NCBI RefSeq assembly: GCF_000022085.1
Contig: NC_011894.1
Coordinates: forward strand, 7,708,461 to 7,772,460
DNA: 64,000 nucleotides
Direction of reading: 5' to 3'
DNA from: Methylobacterium nodulans ORS 2060
GTDB lineage: Bacteria > Pseudomonadota > Alphaproteobacteria > Rhizobiales > Beijerinckiaceae
Shown: positions 8,145 through 16,903 of the stretch, in pieces
How the letters are laid out: every line of letters starts with the position of its first letter
Numbering within the stretch: position 1 is the stretch's first letter
The notes under the pieces: model-generated
The model's database searches: none
What the model saw: only the letters and a program-made list of their open reading frames with translations
What the model was told of the DNA's origin: nothing
Position numbers and translations under genes: made by a program

Positions 8145-9332
8145 CTATCTGCGGCTGTAAGCGAGTGCAGCCCGCCTGGTGCCCGAGCGCTCGTTCACGT
8201 TCGAGATCTCGACCTCGTCGCGCCGGATCGTATCCCGTACCGTCTCCACACGCTTCGTGCGCTCCCGGCGGACCACCACCTCTTCTCGCACCTTGACCCC
8301 CTTGGCCACGAGCGGCACCTCAGAGGTCTCAACCATCTCGACGGTGAACTCGGTCAGCGCTTCTCCGGTTGCCGCATCGGTGACGGGCTTGCGCCGCTCA
8401 ACCACGACCTTCTCGTCGTAGAGGGTCACCTGCTGCTCGGTCGGGACCTCGACGACATAGCGGCGAACTGTGGTCGTGCCACTGTTGACCGTGTGCTTGC
8501 CCACGATCAGCGTCTCTTCCGCGAGCGGGATCACCTCCTCGTCGTGGCTGGACTGCTGGATCCTGGATGCCGCGGCATTGCCGGGCCGCGCCACGGACCG
8601 ACCCGACGGCACGCCCCACATCCCAAACATCACATCGAAGAAGAGCGAGCCTGTGCTCAGCGGTGCGGTTGCGGCACGCTGAACCGTCTCCGCAGCGCTC
8701 TGGGCCACCTTGCGGGTGCTCTCAGCGGCGACTTCAGTTGTTCGTACCACCTCGTCCGCCGTTCTCCGGGCGGCCTCGCGGGTCTTCCGCTCGCGCTCTT
8801 CGGCTTCGTTCTGCTCGGCGAGGAGCTTTTCGGCCTGCTCACGCTCGTGCCTTTGCTCGGCCCGCCGCTGCTCAGCCTCTGCGCGCTGTGCTTCTTCGAC
8901 TTCGGCCTTCCCGTCCTCGATCTTCGCGACGATGGCCTGTGCCTCTTCGTCACTCACCGCCTTCAGCACTGCCGGGAGCAGATCCTTGCGCTCATCACGC
9001 ACACTCTGCTGGAAGACCTTCCGCAGCTCGGCAAGCTTCGGGGCAAACTCCTCACTGCTCTTCGGCATCTGCTCAAGCTCAGCCAGCAGCTTGCGGGTTT
9101 GGTTGTTGTCATCGAGCGCAGCGGTGACGAGATCTTTGGTTTCCTTGTGCTTTCGGAGGACCGGGAACAGGTGCTCCTCTTCCAATTTGGCCAGGAGCTC
9201 CAGCTCGGACTTGAGGTCTTCCAAGAGGCGCTCGCGCGTCTTCACCGCGTTGTTCGAGGTGCCAGCGAGTGCCGTCAAAAGCTCGTTCGCTTTCGTTGGG
9301 CTGGTCTGAATCAATTGCCTGATGGTGGTCAT
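8145..9332 (-). CDS. hemerythrin-like / coiled-coil / DUF2382 protein
   Basis: A 395-residue protein. Residues about 8-135 align with the HHE helical bundle (LEEEHLFPVLRKH, SVRDERKDLLPAVLK), but the positions that normally hold iron-binding His appear as Leu, Ser and Asn. A highly charged coiled coil (about 130-205) and a short hydrophobic segment (SLFFDVMFGMWG) follow. The last 130 residues match the YsnF/DUF2382 type, with EEVIPLAEETLIVGKHTV and VVVERRKPVT, seen in stress proteins. The start at 9332 has GAGGCAACC upstream. With the neighbouring phasin it suggests a stress or storage-granule role; the exact function is unknown. Confidence 0.75.
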   Translation of the reverse strand: MTTIRQLIQTSPTKANELLTALAGTSNNAVKTRERLLEDLKSELELLAKLEEEHLFPVLRKHKETKDLVTAALDDNNQTRKLLAELEQMPKSSEEFAPKLAELRKVFQQSVRDERKDLLPAVLKAVSDEEAQAIVAKIEDGKAEVEEAQRAEAEQRRAEQRHEREQAEKLLAEQNEAEERERKTREAARRTADEVVRTTEVAAESTRKVAQSAAETVQRAATAPLSTGSLFFDVMFGMWGVPSGRSVARPGNAAASRIQQSSHDEEVIPLAEETLIVGKHTVNSGTTTVRRYVVEVPTEQQVTLYDEKVVVERRKPVTDAATGEALTEFTVEMVETSEVPLVAKGVKVREEVVVRRERTKRVETVRDTIRRDEVEISNVNERSGTRRAALAYSRR

Positions 9333-9537
9333 GGTTGCCTCATGCAACTTGGAGGGGCGCCAACGCAAACCTAAGAGGGTGATGGTCCTGCGCCGACCGG
9401 TGTCGATTTGAGGTCTATGAGAGGCTGATGGCAGGAATCATCATTGGTCCCCGGTCACCACATGAAGGGCGGCCGATGCGCCCGCCCCTCTGGTTTGTTG
9501 CCATGCCTCAAAGTGCCGTGCTGCGGTGCTGCGCGCC

Positions 9538-10134
9538 TCAGCGAACGAGCGTGGAGCTCTGCTGCGCCACGCCGGAGAAGGTCTTGCCGGCCTCCTCAAC
9601 GGCCCGAACTGAGATCTCTGTGACCGCCTTGCTGTCCTGAACCATCTGCTGCAGCCCTTCACGGACCAGCTCGCTCTGAATCGCGGTGAACTCCTGGAGC
9701 GACTTGGCACGGGTCAGCCGGTTCAGGCCATCGAGATTATGCTGGAATTGCTTCTGGGCCAGACCGAACCAGCCGCGCGACACGTCCTGGAACGCCTGGG
9801 TCAGCACCAGGCCGCAGCGGCTGATCGCTTCGAGGTTCTGCTTGGATTGGCGCGCCAAGCGCACGCTGTCTTCACCGGAGAAGCCCAGCGTCTTCGTGAA
9901 CCGATCTGCGGCCTCGCGGGCTTGCTGTGAAGCGGTCTCGACGCTCTTCTGCACGAACTGCTTGGTGTTCTCCGTCGCCTGCTCACGCACATTGGTGATC
10001 GTGGTGAGGCCCTCGCGAGCTGCATCGGCAAACTGCCTACCCTGCTCAGCAGTTCCGTTGATGGTGGCCGCCTCGGTGTTCCGAGCAGTCTGGCCGTTCT
10101 GCTTGTCCTGAGAATTATTCTGATCTAACGCCAT
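9538..10134 (-). CDS. phasin family protein
   Basis: A 198-residue, almost wholly helical protein. Phasins coat polyhydroxyalkanoate granules and influence granule size and number. The N-terminus is Gln/Asn-rich (MALDQNNSQDKQNGQTARN); the body has amphipathic helices with typical segments such as REGLTTITNVREQATENTK and SRGWFGLAQKQFQHNLDG. GGAGG lies nine bases before the ATG at 10134. It is on the same strand as the HHE/DUF2382 gene, 205 bases upstream of it, so the two may be coexpressed. Confidence 0.8.
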   Translation of the reverse strand: MALDQNNSQDKQNGQTARNTEAATINGTAEQGRQFADAAREGLTTITNVREQATENTKQFVQKSVETASQQAREAADRFTKTLGFSGEDSVRLARQSKQNLEAISRCGLVLTQAFQDVSRGWFGLAQKQFQHNLDGLNRLTRAKSLQEFTAIQSELVREGLQQMVQDSKAVTEISVRAVEEAGKTFSGVAQQSSTLVR

Positions 10135-10312
10135 TAAGGCTTGCCTCCAGGAGTTTCTTGGACATGCGCCAAAGCTCAGTGGATTTGTGGGTGTACTTAG
10201 CTTCTGCGTCCCGGCAAGTCCGCGGGATTGCCGCACCGCACCAAGATTGTGCTGCGACGCGTCCCTTCAACCCCTAACCACCGACTTTGATCCAATTAAA
10301 TTCTGACGCATT

Positions 10313-10633
10313 TTGTCAAATCTCATGGCCAAGGAGTGGGAGCGCAACCACCGGCCCGAGGGCTTCGAGATGCAGTTCTGGCTCGTGGCCGAGCGGGAAC
10401 TCAAGGCCGAGCGTGACAGGACGCAGGCGCAGGTGAGTGCCGGTGAGGCCGACGCCGCACACCAACCGCCGGCATTGGTATGGAGCCTACGGCTCGACTA
10501 CGATCACGTTACTCCATCCGTGTCGCCAGCACCTTGTCGACACGCTGGCCGTCCATGTCGACGACTTCCAGCCGCCAGCCGTCCGCCACGACGCTGTCTC
10601 CCACTGCCGGGATGCGGCCGAGCTGGAAGATGA
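10313..10633 (+). CDS. DUF2934-like fragment with a doubtful C-terminus
   Basis: The first 45 codons (TTG at 10313 or ATG at 10325) read WERNHRPEGFEMQFWLVAERELK, which resembles the DUF2934 motif. After about 10470 the composition changes to a Pro/Arg/Cys-rich shadow pattern, and the frame overlaps the 3' end of the convergent CorC gene by about 125 bases. I think only the first part is genuine and that its natural end has been lost. There is no clear ribosome binding site. Confidence 0.35.
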   Translation: MSNLMAKEWERNHRPEGFEMQFWLVAERELKAERDRTQAQVSAGEADAAHQPPALVWSLRLDYDHVTPSVSPAPCRHAGRPCRRLPAASRPPRRCLPLPGCGRAGR

Positions 10634-11819
10634 TGAAGCCGGCCAGCGTGTTGAAGTCGGCCGCCTCCGGCTCCTCCGTGATGCCGAGGCGCTCGAACGC
10701 CTCCTTGGTCGGCATCATGCCGTCCATGAGCAACGAGCCATCTTCCCGCTCGACCACGGTAGGCTCTTCCCCGAGTTCCGGGATATCGCCGGCGATAGCC
10801 TCCAGGAGGTCCGTCAGCGTGACGATGCCCTCCAGACTGCCATACTCGTCGACCACGATGGCCATCTGAACCGGCTTGCGCTGGAAGGTCTCCAGCACGG
10901 CCAGCACCGACATCGCCTCGTGCACCACGATCGGTGGCCGCGCGGCGGCGGCGACGTCGAGGGGATTGCCGTCGAGGAGCTGGTCGAGCAGGTCCTGCTT
11001 GCGTACGACGCCGACAACGTCATCGACAGTGCCCCCGCTGACCACGATCTGGGCGTGGTTGCAGGCCCGTACCGCCCTCAGGATCCGCTCTTGATCATCC
11101 TCGAGATCGATCCACTCGATCTCAGGCCGAGGCGTCATGATCTCTCGAATACGGCGCTCGCTTAAGCCGAAAATCCGCTCCACTGCCTCCTGCTGCGCGG
11201 CTCGGATAAGCCCTGCCTCGCGGCTCGCCTCGACCAGGAGGTTCAACTCGGCCGTTGAGTGCCGGGCCCCCTCGCCGTGGCCCGACCGCAGGCCAAACAG
11301 GCGCAGCACGCTGTTGCCGAGCCCATTCAGGAACAGGATGGCGGGCCGGAAGACAACCAGGAACAGCCTGAGCGGCCGAATCACCGCAAGGGCCGTGCGC
11401 TCGCTGCGCTGAAGGGCGAGGCTCTTCGGGGCGAGTTCGCCCAGCACGATATGAAGGGCTGTGATGATGAAGAAGGCAACCACCACTGCGATCGTGTGTG
11501 CCGCCGCGGTGGAGAGGATGCCCGGCAGCCAGGCGAGGGTGGGCTCGATCAGGTGCGCGAGCGGCGGCTCGCCGATCCAGCCGAGCGCCAGGGACGAAAT
11601 GGTAATGCCGAGCTGGGTCGCGGCGAGATAGGCATCGAGATGGTCGATCGCCCGAAGTAGGGCCCGCGCGTTCGTCCGCCCCTCGTTGACGAGTTCGGCG
11701 ACCCGGCTCCTGCGGACCGCAACGAGGGCGAACTCGGCTGCCACGAAGAAGCCGTTGGCGAGCACCAGGGCGATGACGGCCAGGAGGCCTAAGCCGGTTG
11801 TCCAACCGTCGTCCGAAAT
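10509..11819 (-). CDS. CorC/HlyC-family membrane protein (CNNM-CBS-CorC)
   Basis: An inner-membrane protein of about 436 residues. The N-terminal CNNM/DUF21 domain has several hydrophobic helices and the motif LANGFFVAAEFALV; a CBS pair follows (RIREIMTPRPEIEWIDL; RPPIVVHEAMSVLAVLETF), and then a C-terminal CorC_HlyC domain (FNTLAGFIIFQLGRIPAVGD). The family is linked to divalent cation export or tolerance. The frame extends past the first ATG/GTG codons to ATT at 11817-11819, which has GGGAG at ideal spacing and restores the usual N-terminus, so a rare ATT start or a mutated ATG is likely. Confidence 0.85.
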   Translation of the reverse strand: MSDDGWTTGLGLLAVIALVLANGFFVAAEFALVAVRRSRVAELVNEGRTNARALLRAIDHLDAYLAATQLGITISSLALGWIGEPPLAHLIEPTLAWLPGILSTAAAHTIAVVVAFFIITALHIVLGELAPKSLALQRSERTALAVIRPLRLFLVVFRPAILFLNGLGNSVLRLFGLRSGHGEGARHSTAELNLLVEASREAGLIRAAQQEAVERIFGLSERRIREIMTPRPEIEWIDLEDDQERILRAVRACNHAQIVVSGGTVDDVVGVVRKQDLLDQLLDGNPLDVAAAARPPIVVHEAMSVLAVLETFQRKPVQMAIVVDEYGSLEGIVTLTDLLEAIAGDIPELGEEPTVVEREDGSLLMDGMMPTKEAFERLGITEEPEAADFNTLAGFIIFQLGRIPAVGDSVVADGWRLEVVDMDGQRVDKVLATRME

Positions 11820-12345
11820 CGTCGTCTCCCGGGTTTGCGCGTCGTGGACGCTGTCTAGCCCCTGGCGGGGTTGTCGGCCTAATCCTGGTGATCGGCATCA
11901 TCCCCGCGGTCTTGGGACGGATCTGACATTGGCTACCTGCTGCGCATCGAAACACGGCCCTTCGGCGTTCCTGAGCCCGACACACCTCACGCAGCCCAGG
12001 AAATCGCATGACGTCGAGCAGACCCGCCTGATGGTGTTCCTCGATCAGGTGGGCGGCTGGGCCGATGCCGCGGGTCGGCGGCTTCCAGTCGATCGCAACG
12101 GCGCGGCGCACGATCCAAGGTTTGCGACAGGCCCCGGCGCGGTCGTGGAGCGGATCGTCGGTCATCCGTCCTGAGTGTCAGCCGGAGCTGGCGGGTGCGT
12201 TCACACGCGATAATTGCCGAGCCATGCGTCCGCGTCAGTTCAGGATGGGTAATGCCTCTGGAGAACCACCTCGGAGCTGGTTCAACAAGGCTGGCTTGAC
12301 CATTCAAAGCGAACCGGAGATCAGTGCACCATCCATAGCGAACCG
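11820..12345. other. gene-free stretch
   Basis: No gene was supported. Several overlapping open frames exist on both strands, but none has a ribosome binding site or a recognisable motif. The first bases carry the Shine-Dalgarno of the CorC gene. The rest separates that gene from a chimeric reading frame and probably consists of recombined scraps. Confidence 0.4.
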
Positions 12346-12849
12346 ATGGTGCGCCCGGTGTTCGTCTGCGCCTACCTCCGTGCCTCCACCGATGAGCAGG
12401 ACGCCCAGCGCGCCCGCGACCAGTTCCACGCCTTCGCCAGTGAGCGGGCGCTGATCGGCGTGGAGCCGTTCTACTGGGACCTGAACGACGAGATGCGCGC
12501 CTGGACGAAGCGCTTCCAGGCGAAGGGAGGCAAACTGCCGAGCATGGTCCATGCCGGGACCTACGGGGCGGTCCTGCACTACCTGAACGCCGTGCAGGCC
12601 GCCGGAACGAAGGAAGCCACCGCAGTGATGGCCAAGATGCGCGAGATGCCCGTGAACGACTTCTACACCAAGAACGCCAGGGTGCGACCGGACGGCCTCG
12701 TCGCCCGCGACTACTATCTGATCCAGGTCAGAGACCCGAAGGACGCCCGCTATCCCTACGACCTCTACGACGTGCTCGGCACGATCCCGGCTCCCGAGAC
12801 GACACGCCCGCTCGAGCAGAGCGAGTGCCCGCTGGTGAAGAAGTCATGA
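12346..12849 (+). pseudogene. chimera of a serine recombinase N-terminus and a branched-chain amino-acid-type binding protein C-terminus
   Basis: Residues 8-35 (VCAYLRASTDEQDAQRARD) are the start of a serine recombinase. From about residue 40 the sequence is the last ~125 residues of an ABC substrate-binding protein of the Peripla_BP type (FYWDLNDEMRAWTKRF, MVHAGTYGAVLHYLNAVQAA, MREMPVNDFYTKN, ECPLVKK). The join lies near 12455. The product lacks the recombinase catalytic domain and also the signal peptide and first lobe of the binding protein, so neither activity is expected. Its TGA overlaps the ATG of the next gene. Confidence 0.75.
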
Positions 12850-13661
12850 CCGCGACGTCGGGAGAAGGCGGTGGCTGGGGCGGAACGGGCCCGAACCGCG
12901 CAGAGATCATACGGTCTGGTTTCTCCACTCCGGCCGATTCGCCCCATGTCCCTTCCTTTCCGTTCTCGTACCGGAACGCAGAGATCCTGACGCTCGCGTA
13001 CCGGACCTCACCGGACGCGATCGCCCGTCTTTTGCCCGAGCCGCTGGAGCCGACTGGGGACGTCGTCCTGATCCACATCTACAAGCTGAACGACACTGAT
13101 TGGCTTGGGCCCTACACCGAGGCGAATATCATGGTGGGGGCGCGCCTTCCCGGCGGGGCGGAGGGGGCGTATTCGCCGTGGCTATTCTTGTCCTCGTCGT
13201 CAGGCGTGTCGCAGGGCCGCGAGGTCCATGGGCAGCCCAAGAAGGACGCCAAGGTTCAGCTGCGGCCCAAGACTGATGCTTGGGTCGGCCGCGTGCGCCG
13301 GAACGGCATCGACGTTGTGACCGGCACAATGGCGTACAAGCAACGGCGGTGCGGTCCCGAGTCGCTCAAGCGCTATATGGATTTCGGGCTCAATCTCAAC
13401 CTGAAGGTCATCGACCATATCGACGGGCGGCCCGCCATCCGACAGATCACGGCGCGGCGCTTTGCCGACCTCACGATCCACGAAAGCTGGGAAGGCCCCT
13501 GCACGGTCGAGCTCCGGCCCAACGTGCAGGCCCCGGTTTATCGGCTCCCGGTGCTGGAGATGCTGGACGGCTTCTATTGGCGCGCCGACTTCACGCTGGT
13601 TCCCGGCGTGATCCTGCTCGACTACCTGGCTACGCCGCCAGCCGCAGGTAGCTCGGCGTGA
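12846..13661 (+). CDS. acetoacetate decarboxylase-family protein
   Basis: A 271-residue protein of the acetoacetate decarboxylase family, which decarboxylates beta-keto acids through a Schiff base on lysine. The signature GREVHGQPKKDAKV carries the adjacent lysines (K132/K133) that match the catalytic pair. The start ATG overlaps the preceding stop as ATGA, so translation is coupled to the broken upstream frame. The presence of binding-protein sequence just upstream suggests that a transporter/decarboxylase operon once stood here. Substrate specificity cannot be read from the sequence. Confidence 0.85.
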   Translation: MTATSGEGGGWGGTGPNRAEIIRSGFSTPADSPHVPSFPFSYRNAEILTLAYRTSPDAIARLLPEPLEPTGDVVLIHIYKLNDTDWLGPYTEANIMVGARLPGGAEGAYSPWLFLSSSSGVSQGREVHGQPKKDAKVQLRPKTDAWVGRVRRNGIDVVTGTMAYKQRRCGPESLKRYMDFGLNLNLKVIDHIDGRPAIRQITARRFADLTIHESWEGPCTVELRPNVQAPVYRLPVLEMLDGFYWRADFTLVPGVILLDYLATPPAAGSSA

Positions 13662-13773
13662 AGGTGCGAGGGATCCGCTCGGCCCTTGATCACCCTCGTT
13701 TCAAACCTCGTGGCCATGCCCGGATGCGGGAGTACCGATCCGGTGGAGCTGATAGGCAATAATCGCGCATTTT

Positions 13774-13789
13774 CGATTTTGAGAAATCG
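13774..13789. promoter_or_regulatory. possible LysR-type operator
   Basis: CGATTT-TGAG-AAATCG is a perfect dyad about 80 bases before the start of the LysR gene, within an AT-richer stretch. Its size and its T-N11-A content fit sites bound by LysR regulators. Autoregulation or control of a neighbour is an inference. Confidence 0.4.
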
Positions 13790-13867
13790 TATCTATGAGA
13801 TAACCTCGACCGCCACGAGCGAAAGTGAGAGCGAACTCACGAGCTTACGGTTAAGGGTGGAACGCCG

Positions 13868-14890
13868 ATGTTCTTGCGTCAGTTCAAGTACCTTCTCGCC
13901 GTAGTGGACGAGGAGCATTTCGGAAGGGCGGCCGAGCGCTGCAACGTTACGCAGCCGAGTCTATCGGTGGGCATAAAGCAGCTTGAACTCGAGATCGGCG
14001 TGCCGATCTTCCTGCGTGGGCGCGGCCAGCGATTTCATGGGCTTACGCCCGAGGGCGAGAGGGTCGTCAAATGGGCCCGCAACGTCGTCGGCCACTGCGA
14101 AGCGATGCGCGATGAGATCGCCGAGATGCGCGGAAACCTGTCGGGGCGCTTGCGGATGGGTGCCATGCCGTCGATGTCGCCGGTCCTTCCGGTCCTGCTT
14201 CAACTCGTGCGTAAGCAGCACCCGAATGTCGTCATGGATGTCCGATTCCTCGGCAACGATGCGATGAAGACAGGGCTCAACAACTTCTCCCTCGATGCCG
14301 CGCTCACGTATCTCGATACGGCCGAGCTCGGGCGCCGCAACTCACTGAAGATCTATACTGAAAAGCTCTGCGTGCTTGTTCCAGACACGGAGGAATTTCG
14401 GAATCGTGCAAGCATCACCTGGCGTGAAGTTGCAGACCTGCCTCTCGCGATGCTCCGTCCAGCAATCCATGAGCGCCGTTTCGTCGATACGATCTTCGAC
14501 AAGGTAGGCCGCCATCCACGGCCGCAAGTCGAGTCTGAGTCGATTATGCACCTGATGTTTCAGGTTCAGTTCGGCGGCCTTTGTACAATTATACCTGAAC
14601 ACTTCACACGAATGCCTGGCCTGCACCGGGGCACGAAAGCGCTGCAGGTTGTGGAGCCTGTGGTGAGCCAAGACGTTGGCCTGTTCTGGGCAGAAGGCGA
14701 GCTGATGACCCCGATCGCAAGTATTCTTGTCTCAGCTGTCAAGGACCTGAACAAGCGGGGAGGTCTCGACCTTACTTTGAATGAACCTCGGACCGAGTCT
14801 CCCAGCTCTTGGCCGACAAGCCCACCGAACGAGTTGCCGTTCTCCATCGATCTTAGGAATTCCCGCAGGCCGCGACCTGTCAAAGCTTAG
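13868..14890 (+). CDS. LysR-family transcriptional regulator
   Basis: A 340-residue regulator. The winged helix-turn-helix occupies residues 1-60 (FLRQFKYLLAVVDEEHFGRA, then CNVTQPSLSVGIKQLE). A two-lobed effector-binding domain follows from about 90 to 295. The C-terminal 40 residues are Ser/Pro/Arg-rich and probably disordered. The start is preceded by GGGTGGAA. It lies 206 bases downstream of the decarboxylase gene on the same strand, so regulation of that gene is possible but not shown. Confidence 0.88.
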   Translation: MFLRQFKYLLAVVDEEHFGRAAERCNVTQPSLSVGIKQLELEIGVPIFLRGRGQRFHGLTPEGERVVKWARNVVGHCEAMRDEIAEMRGNLSGRLRMGAMPSMSPVLPVLLQLVRKQHPNVVMDVRFLGNDAMKTGLNNFSLDAALTYLDTAELGRRNSLKIYTEKLCVLVPDTEEFRNRASITWREVADLPLAMLRPAIHERRFVDTIFDKVGRHPRPQVESESIMHLMFQVQFGGLCTIIPEHFTRMPGLHRGTKALQVVEPVVSQDVGLFWAEGELMTPIASILVSAVKDLNKRGGLDLTLNEPRTESPSSWPTSPPNELPFSIDLRNSRRPRPVKA

Positions 14891-14911
14891 CGAAGACTCG
14901 TACCGCCGTGC

Positions 14912-15060
14912 CTATAAAATGACTTTCTGGATCCAGGGCTGATTGGTAAGGGAGCGCAGGCGTTCGGGCATCAGCGCCTTCCAAGCGTCACAGCAGGCTT
15001 TGATGATGGCGTCGTAGCCGTCGAGCACCCGATGCGTGTAGCGCGCCGCCTTCTCCCGCA
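14912..15060 (-). mobile_element. remnant of an IS630-type transposase C-terminus
   Basis: On the minus strand the frame reads EKAARYTHRVLDGYDAIIKA, then CCDAWKALMPERLRSL and a short tail before TAG at 14912. This resembles the end of IS630-type transposases. Nothing upstream (above 15060) continues the protein and no terminal repeats were found, so it is a decayed scrap. Confidence 0.5.
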
Positions 15061-15191
15061 TGCAAACCGACCAGGAGGGCCATCAGCGGCCGCGGAGCCG
15101 TTGAGGCCGTCCTTAGGGCCGAAGCTTGACGGCCGTCTAGCCCCGTCCACCCGTCGGGCCACGGCACGCCATCACGGTTGAGGATGTCACG

Positions 15192-15605
15192 ATGCGCTAT
15201 TACCTTACCGCCGGGCTTGCCTGTGTCGCCCTTGCTACCGCTGTTTCAGCCGTTGCCGCGCAGGCACCAGCGGTGCCCGGTTCCGCGCCAGGAGGTGCCG
15301 CAGCCACACCGGAGACCGCAACCCCGAAGCCGAAGCGGAAGCCCGATCCCAAGCGGAAGGGCCCGCCTCAAGCGGTAACGGTTATCAACGCCAGCGCAAA
15401 CACGGCGACAAGTGTCGTCATCTCGGCTGAGAATAAGACCGCCACGCTTTCAAAGCCGCTTGCATCCAAAGGACGGGCGACCGTGAGACTGCCGAAGCTG
15501 AAGGGCTGTACGGTTTCTGTAGTGGCGACCTTCGAAGACGGCGGCAAAAGCGAGGCAGACACCTTCGACATCTGCAAAGAAAAGTTGATCCGCTTCACGG
15601 ATTGA
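15192..15605 (+). CDS. secreted hypothetical protein
   Basis: A 137-residue protein with a Sec signal peptide (MRYYLTAGLACVALATAVSA, probable cleavage after VAAQA), a Pro/Lys-rich linker (KPKRKPDPKRKGPP) and a beta-rich C-terminal domain of about 75 residues. Two cysteines in that domain (KLKGCTVSV and FDICKEK) could form a disulfide. Similar proteins ending in FDIC-K--IRFTD are, to my memory, common in Methylobacterium. The periplasmic location is predicted from the signal; the function is unknown. Confidence 0.7.
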   Translation: MRYYLTAGLACVALATAVSAVAAQAPAVPGSAPGGAAATPETATPKPKRKPDPKRKGPPQAVTVINASANTATSVVISAENKTATLSKPLASKGRATVRLPKLKGCTVSVVATFEDGGKSEADTFDICKEKLIRFTD

Positions 15606-15724
15606 GCCCTCCTGGCGTCTTGATCGAAGGATTGGGCCTCCTGATCTTTGATCGGCGCCGCACACCGCCGCCGGGAGCTGATGGTCCCGGGCGCATCGCA
15701 GACCACCGCGGGCGCTCGGGGTTC

Positions 15725-16111
15725 TCACGGCCTCCAGTCCGGCCACGGCACATCCCGCCCGACCACGCGGTAGCTCGCCGTCAGCGGCGACATGAGCCCA
15801 GTGTTGGCGTGGATGCGGGCGTAGTGGGCCAGGATGTCCATCATCGCGTCGGGCTTGCGGGCATCGCAGACCGAGCAGACGACGCGGCGCGGCATCGCCG
15901 GGAGCGGTGTGCCGAGCGGGAACCGGTTCGTCGCGATGATCGCGCCGTGGCGGCAGCCGGGCGCGGTGCAGCGGACGGAGGCCGTTTCGCCCTCGGCGGG
16001 GACGGTGGGCGAGCGGGTCACTTCCGGGCCCGAGCTGCGAGCTCGCGCGCGCGAAACCTCCTTCCCGCCGCCCCCGAAGGTCGGCACCCAGCCGGTGACC
16101 AACATCCGCAA
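15725..16111 (-). CDS. small Cys-motif protein ending in GRDVPWPD
   Basis: The last 85 codons form a compact protein: VRCTAPGCRHGAIIATNRFP, then CSVCDARKPDAMMDILAHYA and the end VVGRDVPWPDWRP. It is a paralogue of the protein at 34160-34453. The cysteines could bind zinc. The first 40 or so codons overlap the truncated SRAP gene on the other strand and look foreign, so the native start is probably lost or lies near 15990. I do not know the function. Confidence 0.5.
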   Translation of the reverse strand: MRMLVTGWVPTFGGGGKEVSRARARSSGPEVTRSPTVPAEGETASVRCTAPGCRHGAIIATNRFPLGTPLPAMPRRVVCSVCDARKPDAMMDILAHYARIHANTGLMSPLTASYRVVGRDVPWPDWRP

Positions 16112-16532
16112 CGTGGCCTCGCCCTACTGGCGCCCGTGGCTCAAGCCGGAGTTCCGCTGCCTCGTGCCGGTCTCCTCCTTCAGCGAGTACGCCGACACCA
16201 AGCCGCGCAAGACGCCGGTCTGGTTCGCGCTCTCGCAGGAGCGGCCGCTGTTCGCGTTTGCGGGGATCTGGCGGCCCTGGACGGGCTTGCGCGGACCCAA
16301 GCGGAACGACCCGATCGAGGAGGAGCATCGGCTGTATGCCTTCCTCACGACCGAGGCGAACGGAGTGGTTGGGCCGGTGCACCCGAAGGCCATGCCGGTG
16401 CTGCTCACGAGCGAGGAGGAGTGGCGCACTTGGCTCGAGGCGCCGGCCGATGAAGCGCTTCAGCTGCAGCGTCCCCTGCCGGACGATCGGATGATGGAGG
16501 TGGCGCGCGGCGAGCGACGGGACGGCATGTGA
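16066..16532 (+). pseudogene. SRAP (SOS response-associated peptidase, YedK-like) lacking its N-terminus
   Basis: From about 16066 the frame matches the C-terminal two thirds of SRAP proteins: PPPKVGTQPVTNIRN, WLKPEFRCLVPVSSFSEYA, FAFAGIWRPW, AFLTTEANGVVGPVHPKAMP and the PLPDD end. SRAP proteins start with a catalytic Cys at position 2, used for crosslinking abasic sites; that region, about 65-70 residues, is absent and replaced by an opposite-strand gene. The product cannot be a functional SRAP. Confidence 0.75.
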
Positions 16533-16632
16533 GTGACAGCCCCGATGTCTCCCCCGGAGCGCTGTTCGCCGCCGCCGATCGCGCCGAACTCCTCCTGTGG
16601 TCCTGCGTTGGCCCGGGAGAATGGAGATCACG

Positions 16633-16894
16633 ATGCGACTCTCTCAGGCGGCTGCCGTGGTGGTCACCGTGATGCTTGCCGCCACCGCGGCCCAGGCTCA
16701 GGACCAACCCGATCAGACCGGCACGGGGTGGCCCGCTCTCAACCCAGCGCGCCCCCAATACGTCAGCGGTGGGCCGGACGATGCCGCCGAGCCGGGACGC
16801 GAGCCCCGCCACGACGGGCACCATCGAGCGCCGCACACCGCAGCAGCGCCGGAACGACGAGATTTCGAAGGGGATCTGCATCGGCTGCAATTGA
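16633..16894 (+). pseudogene. small secreted protein, probably frameshifted
   Basis: The ATG at 16633 (GGAG five bases before) gives a clear signal peptide, MRLSQAAAVVVTVMLAATAA, and then NPARPQYVSGGPDD. After about 16795 the plausible continuation is in the next frame, ending RRTPQQRRNDEISKGICIGC before a stop at 16894. If the frame does not shift, the original frame runs on to 16953 with less protein-like sequence and overlaps the convergent gene. One indel is the simplest explanation. Confidence 0.45.
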
Positions 16895-16903
16895 TGGTGC
16901 GCG

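Noticed and set aside
11122..12165. A 347-codon minus-strand frame upstream of and overlapping the CorC gene
   Set aside because: Its second half is the shadow of the CorC gene in another frame, and the first half has no motif or start signal.
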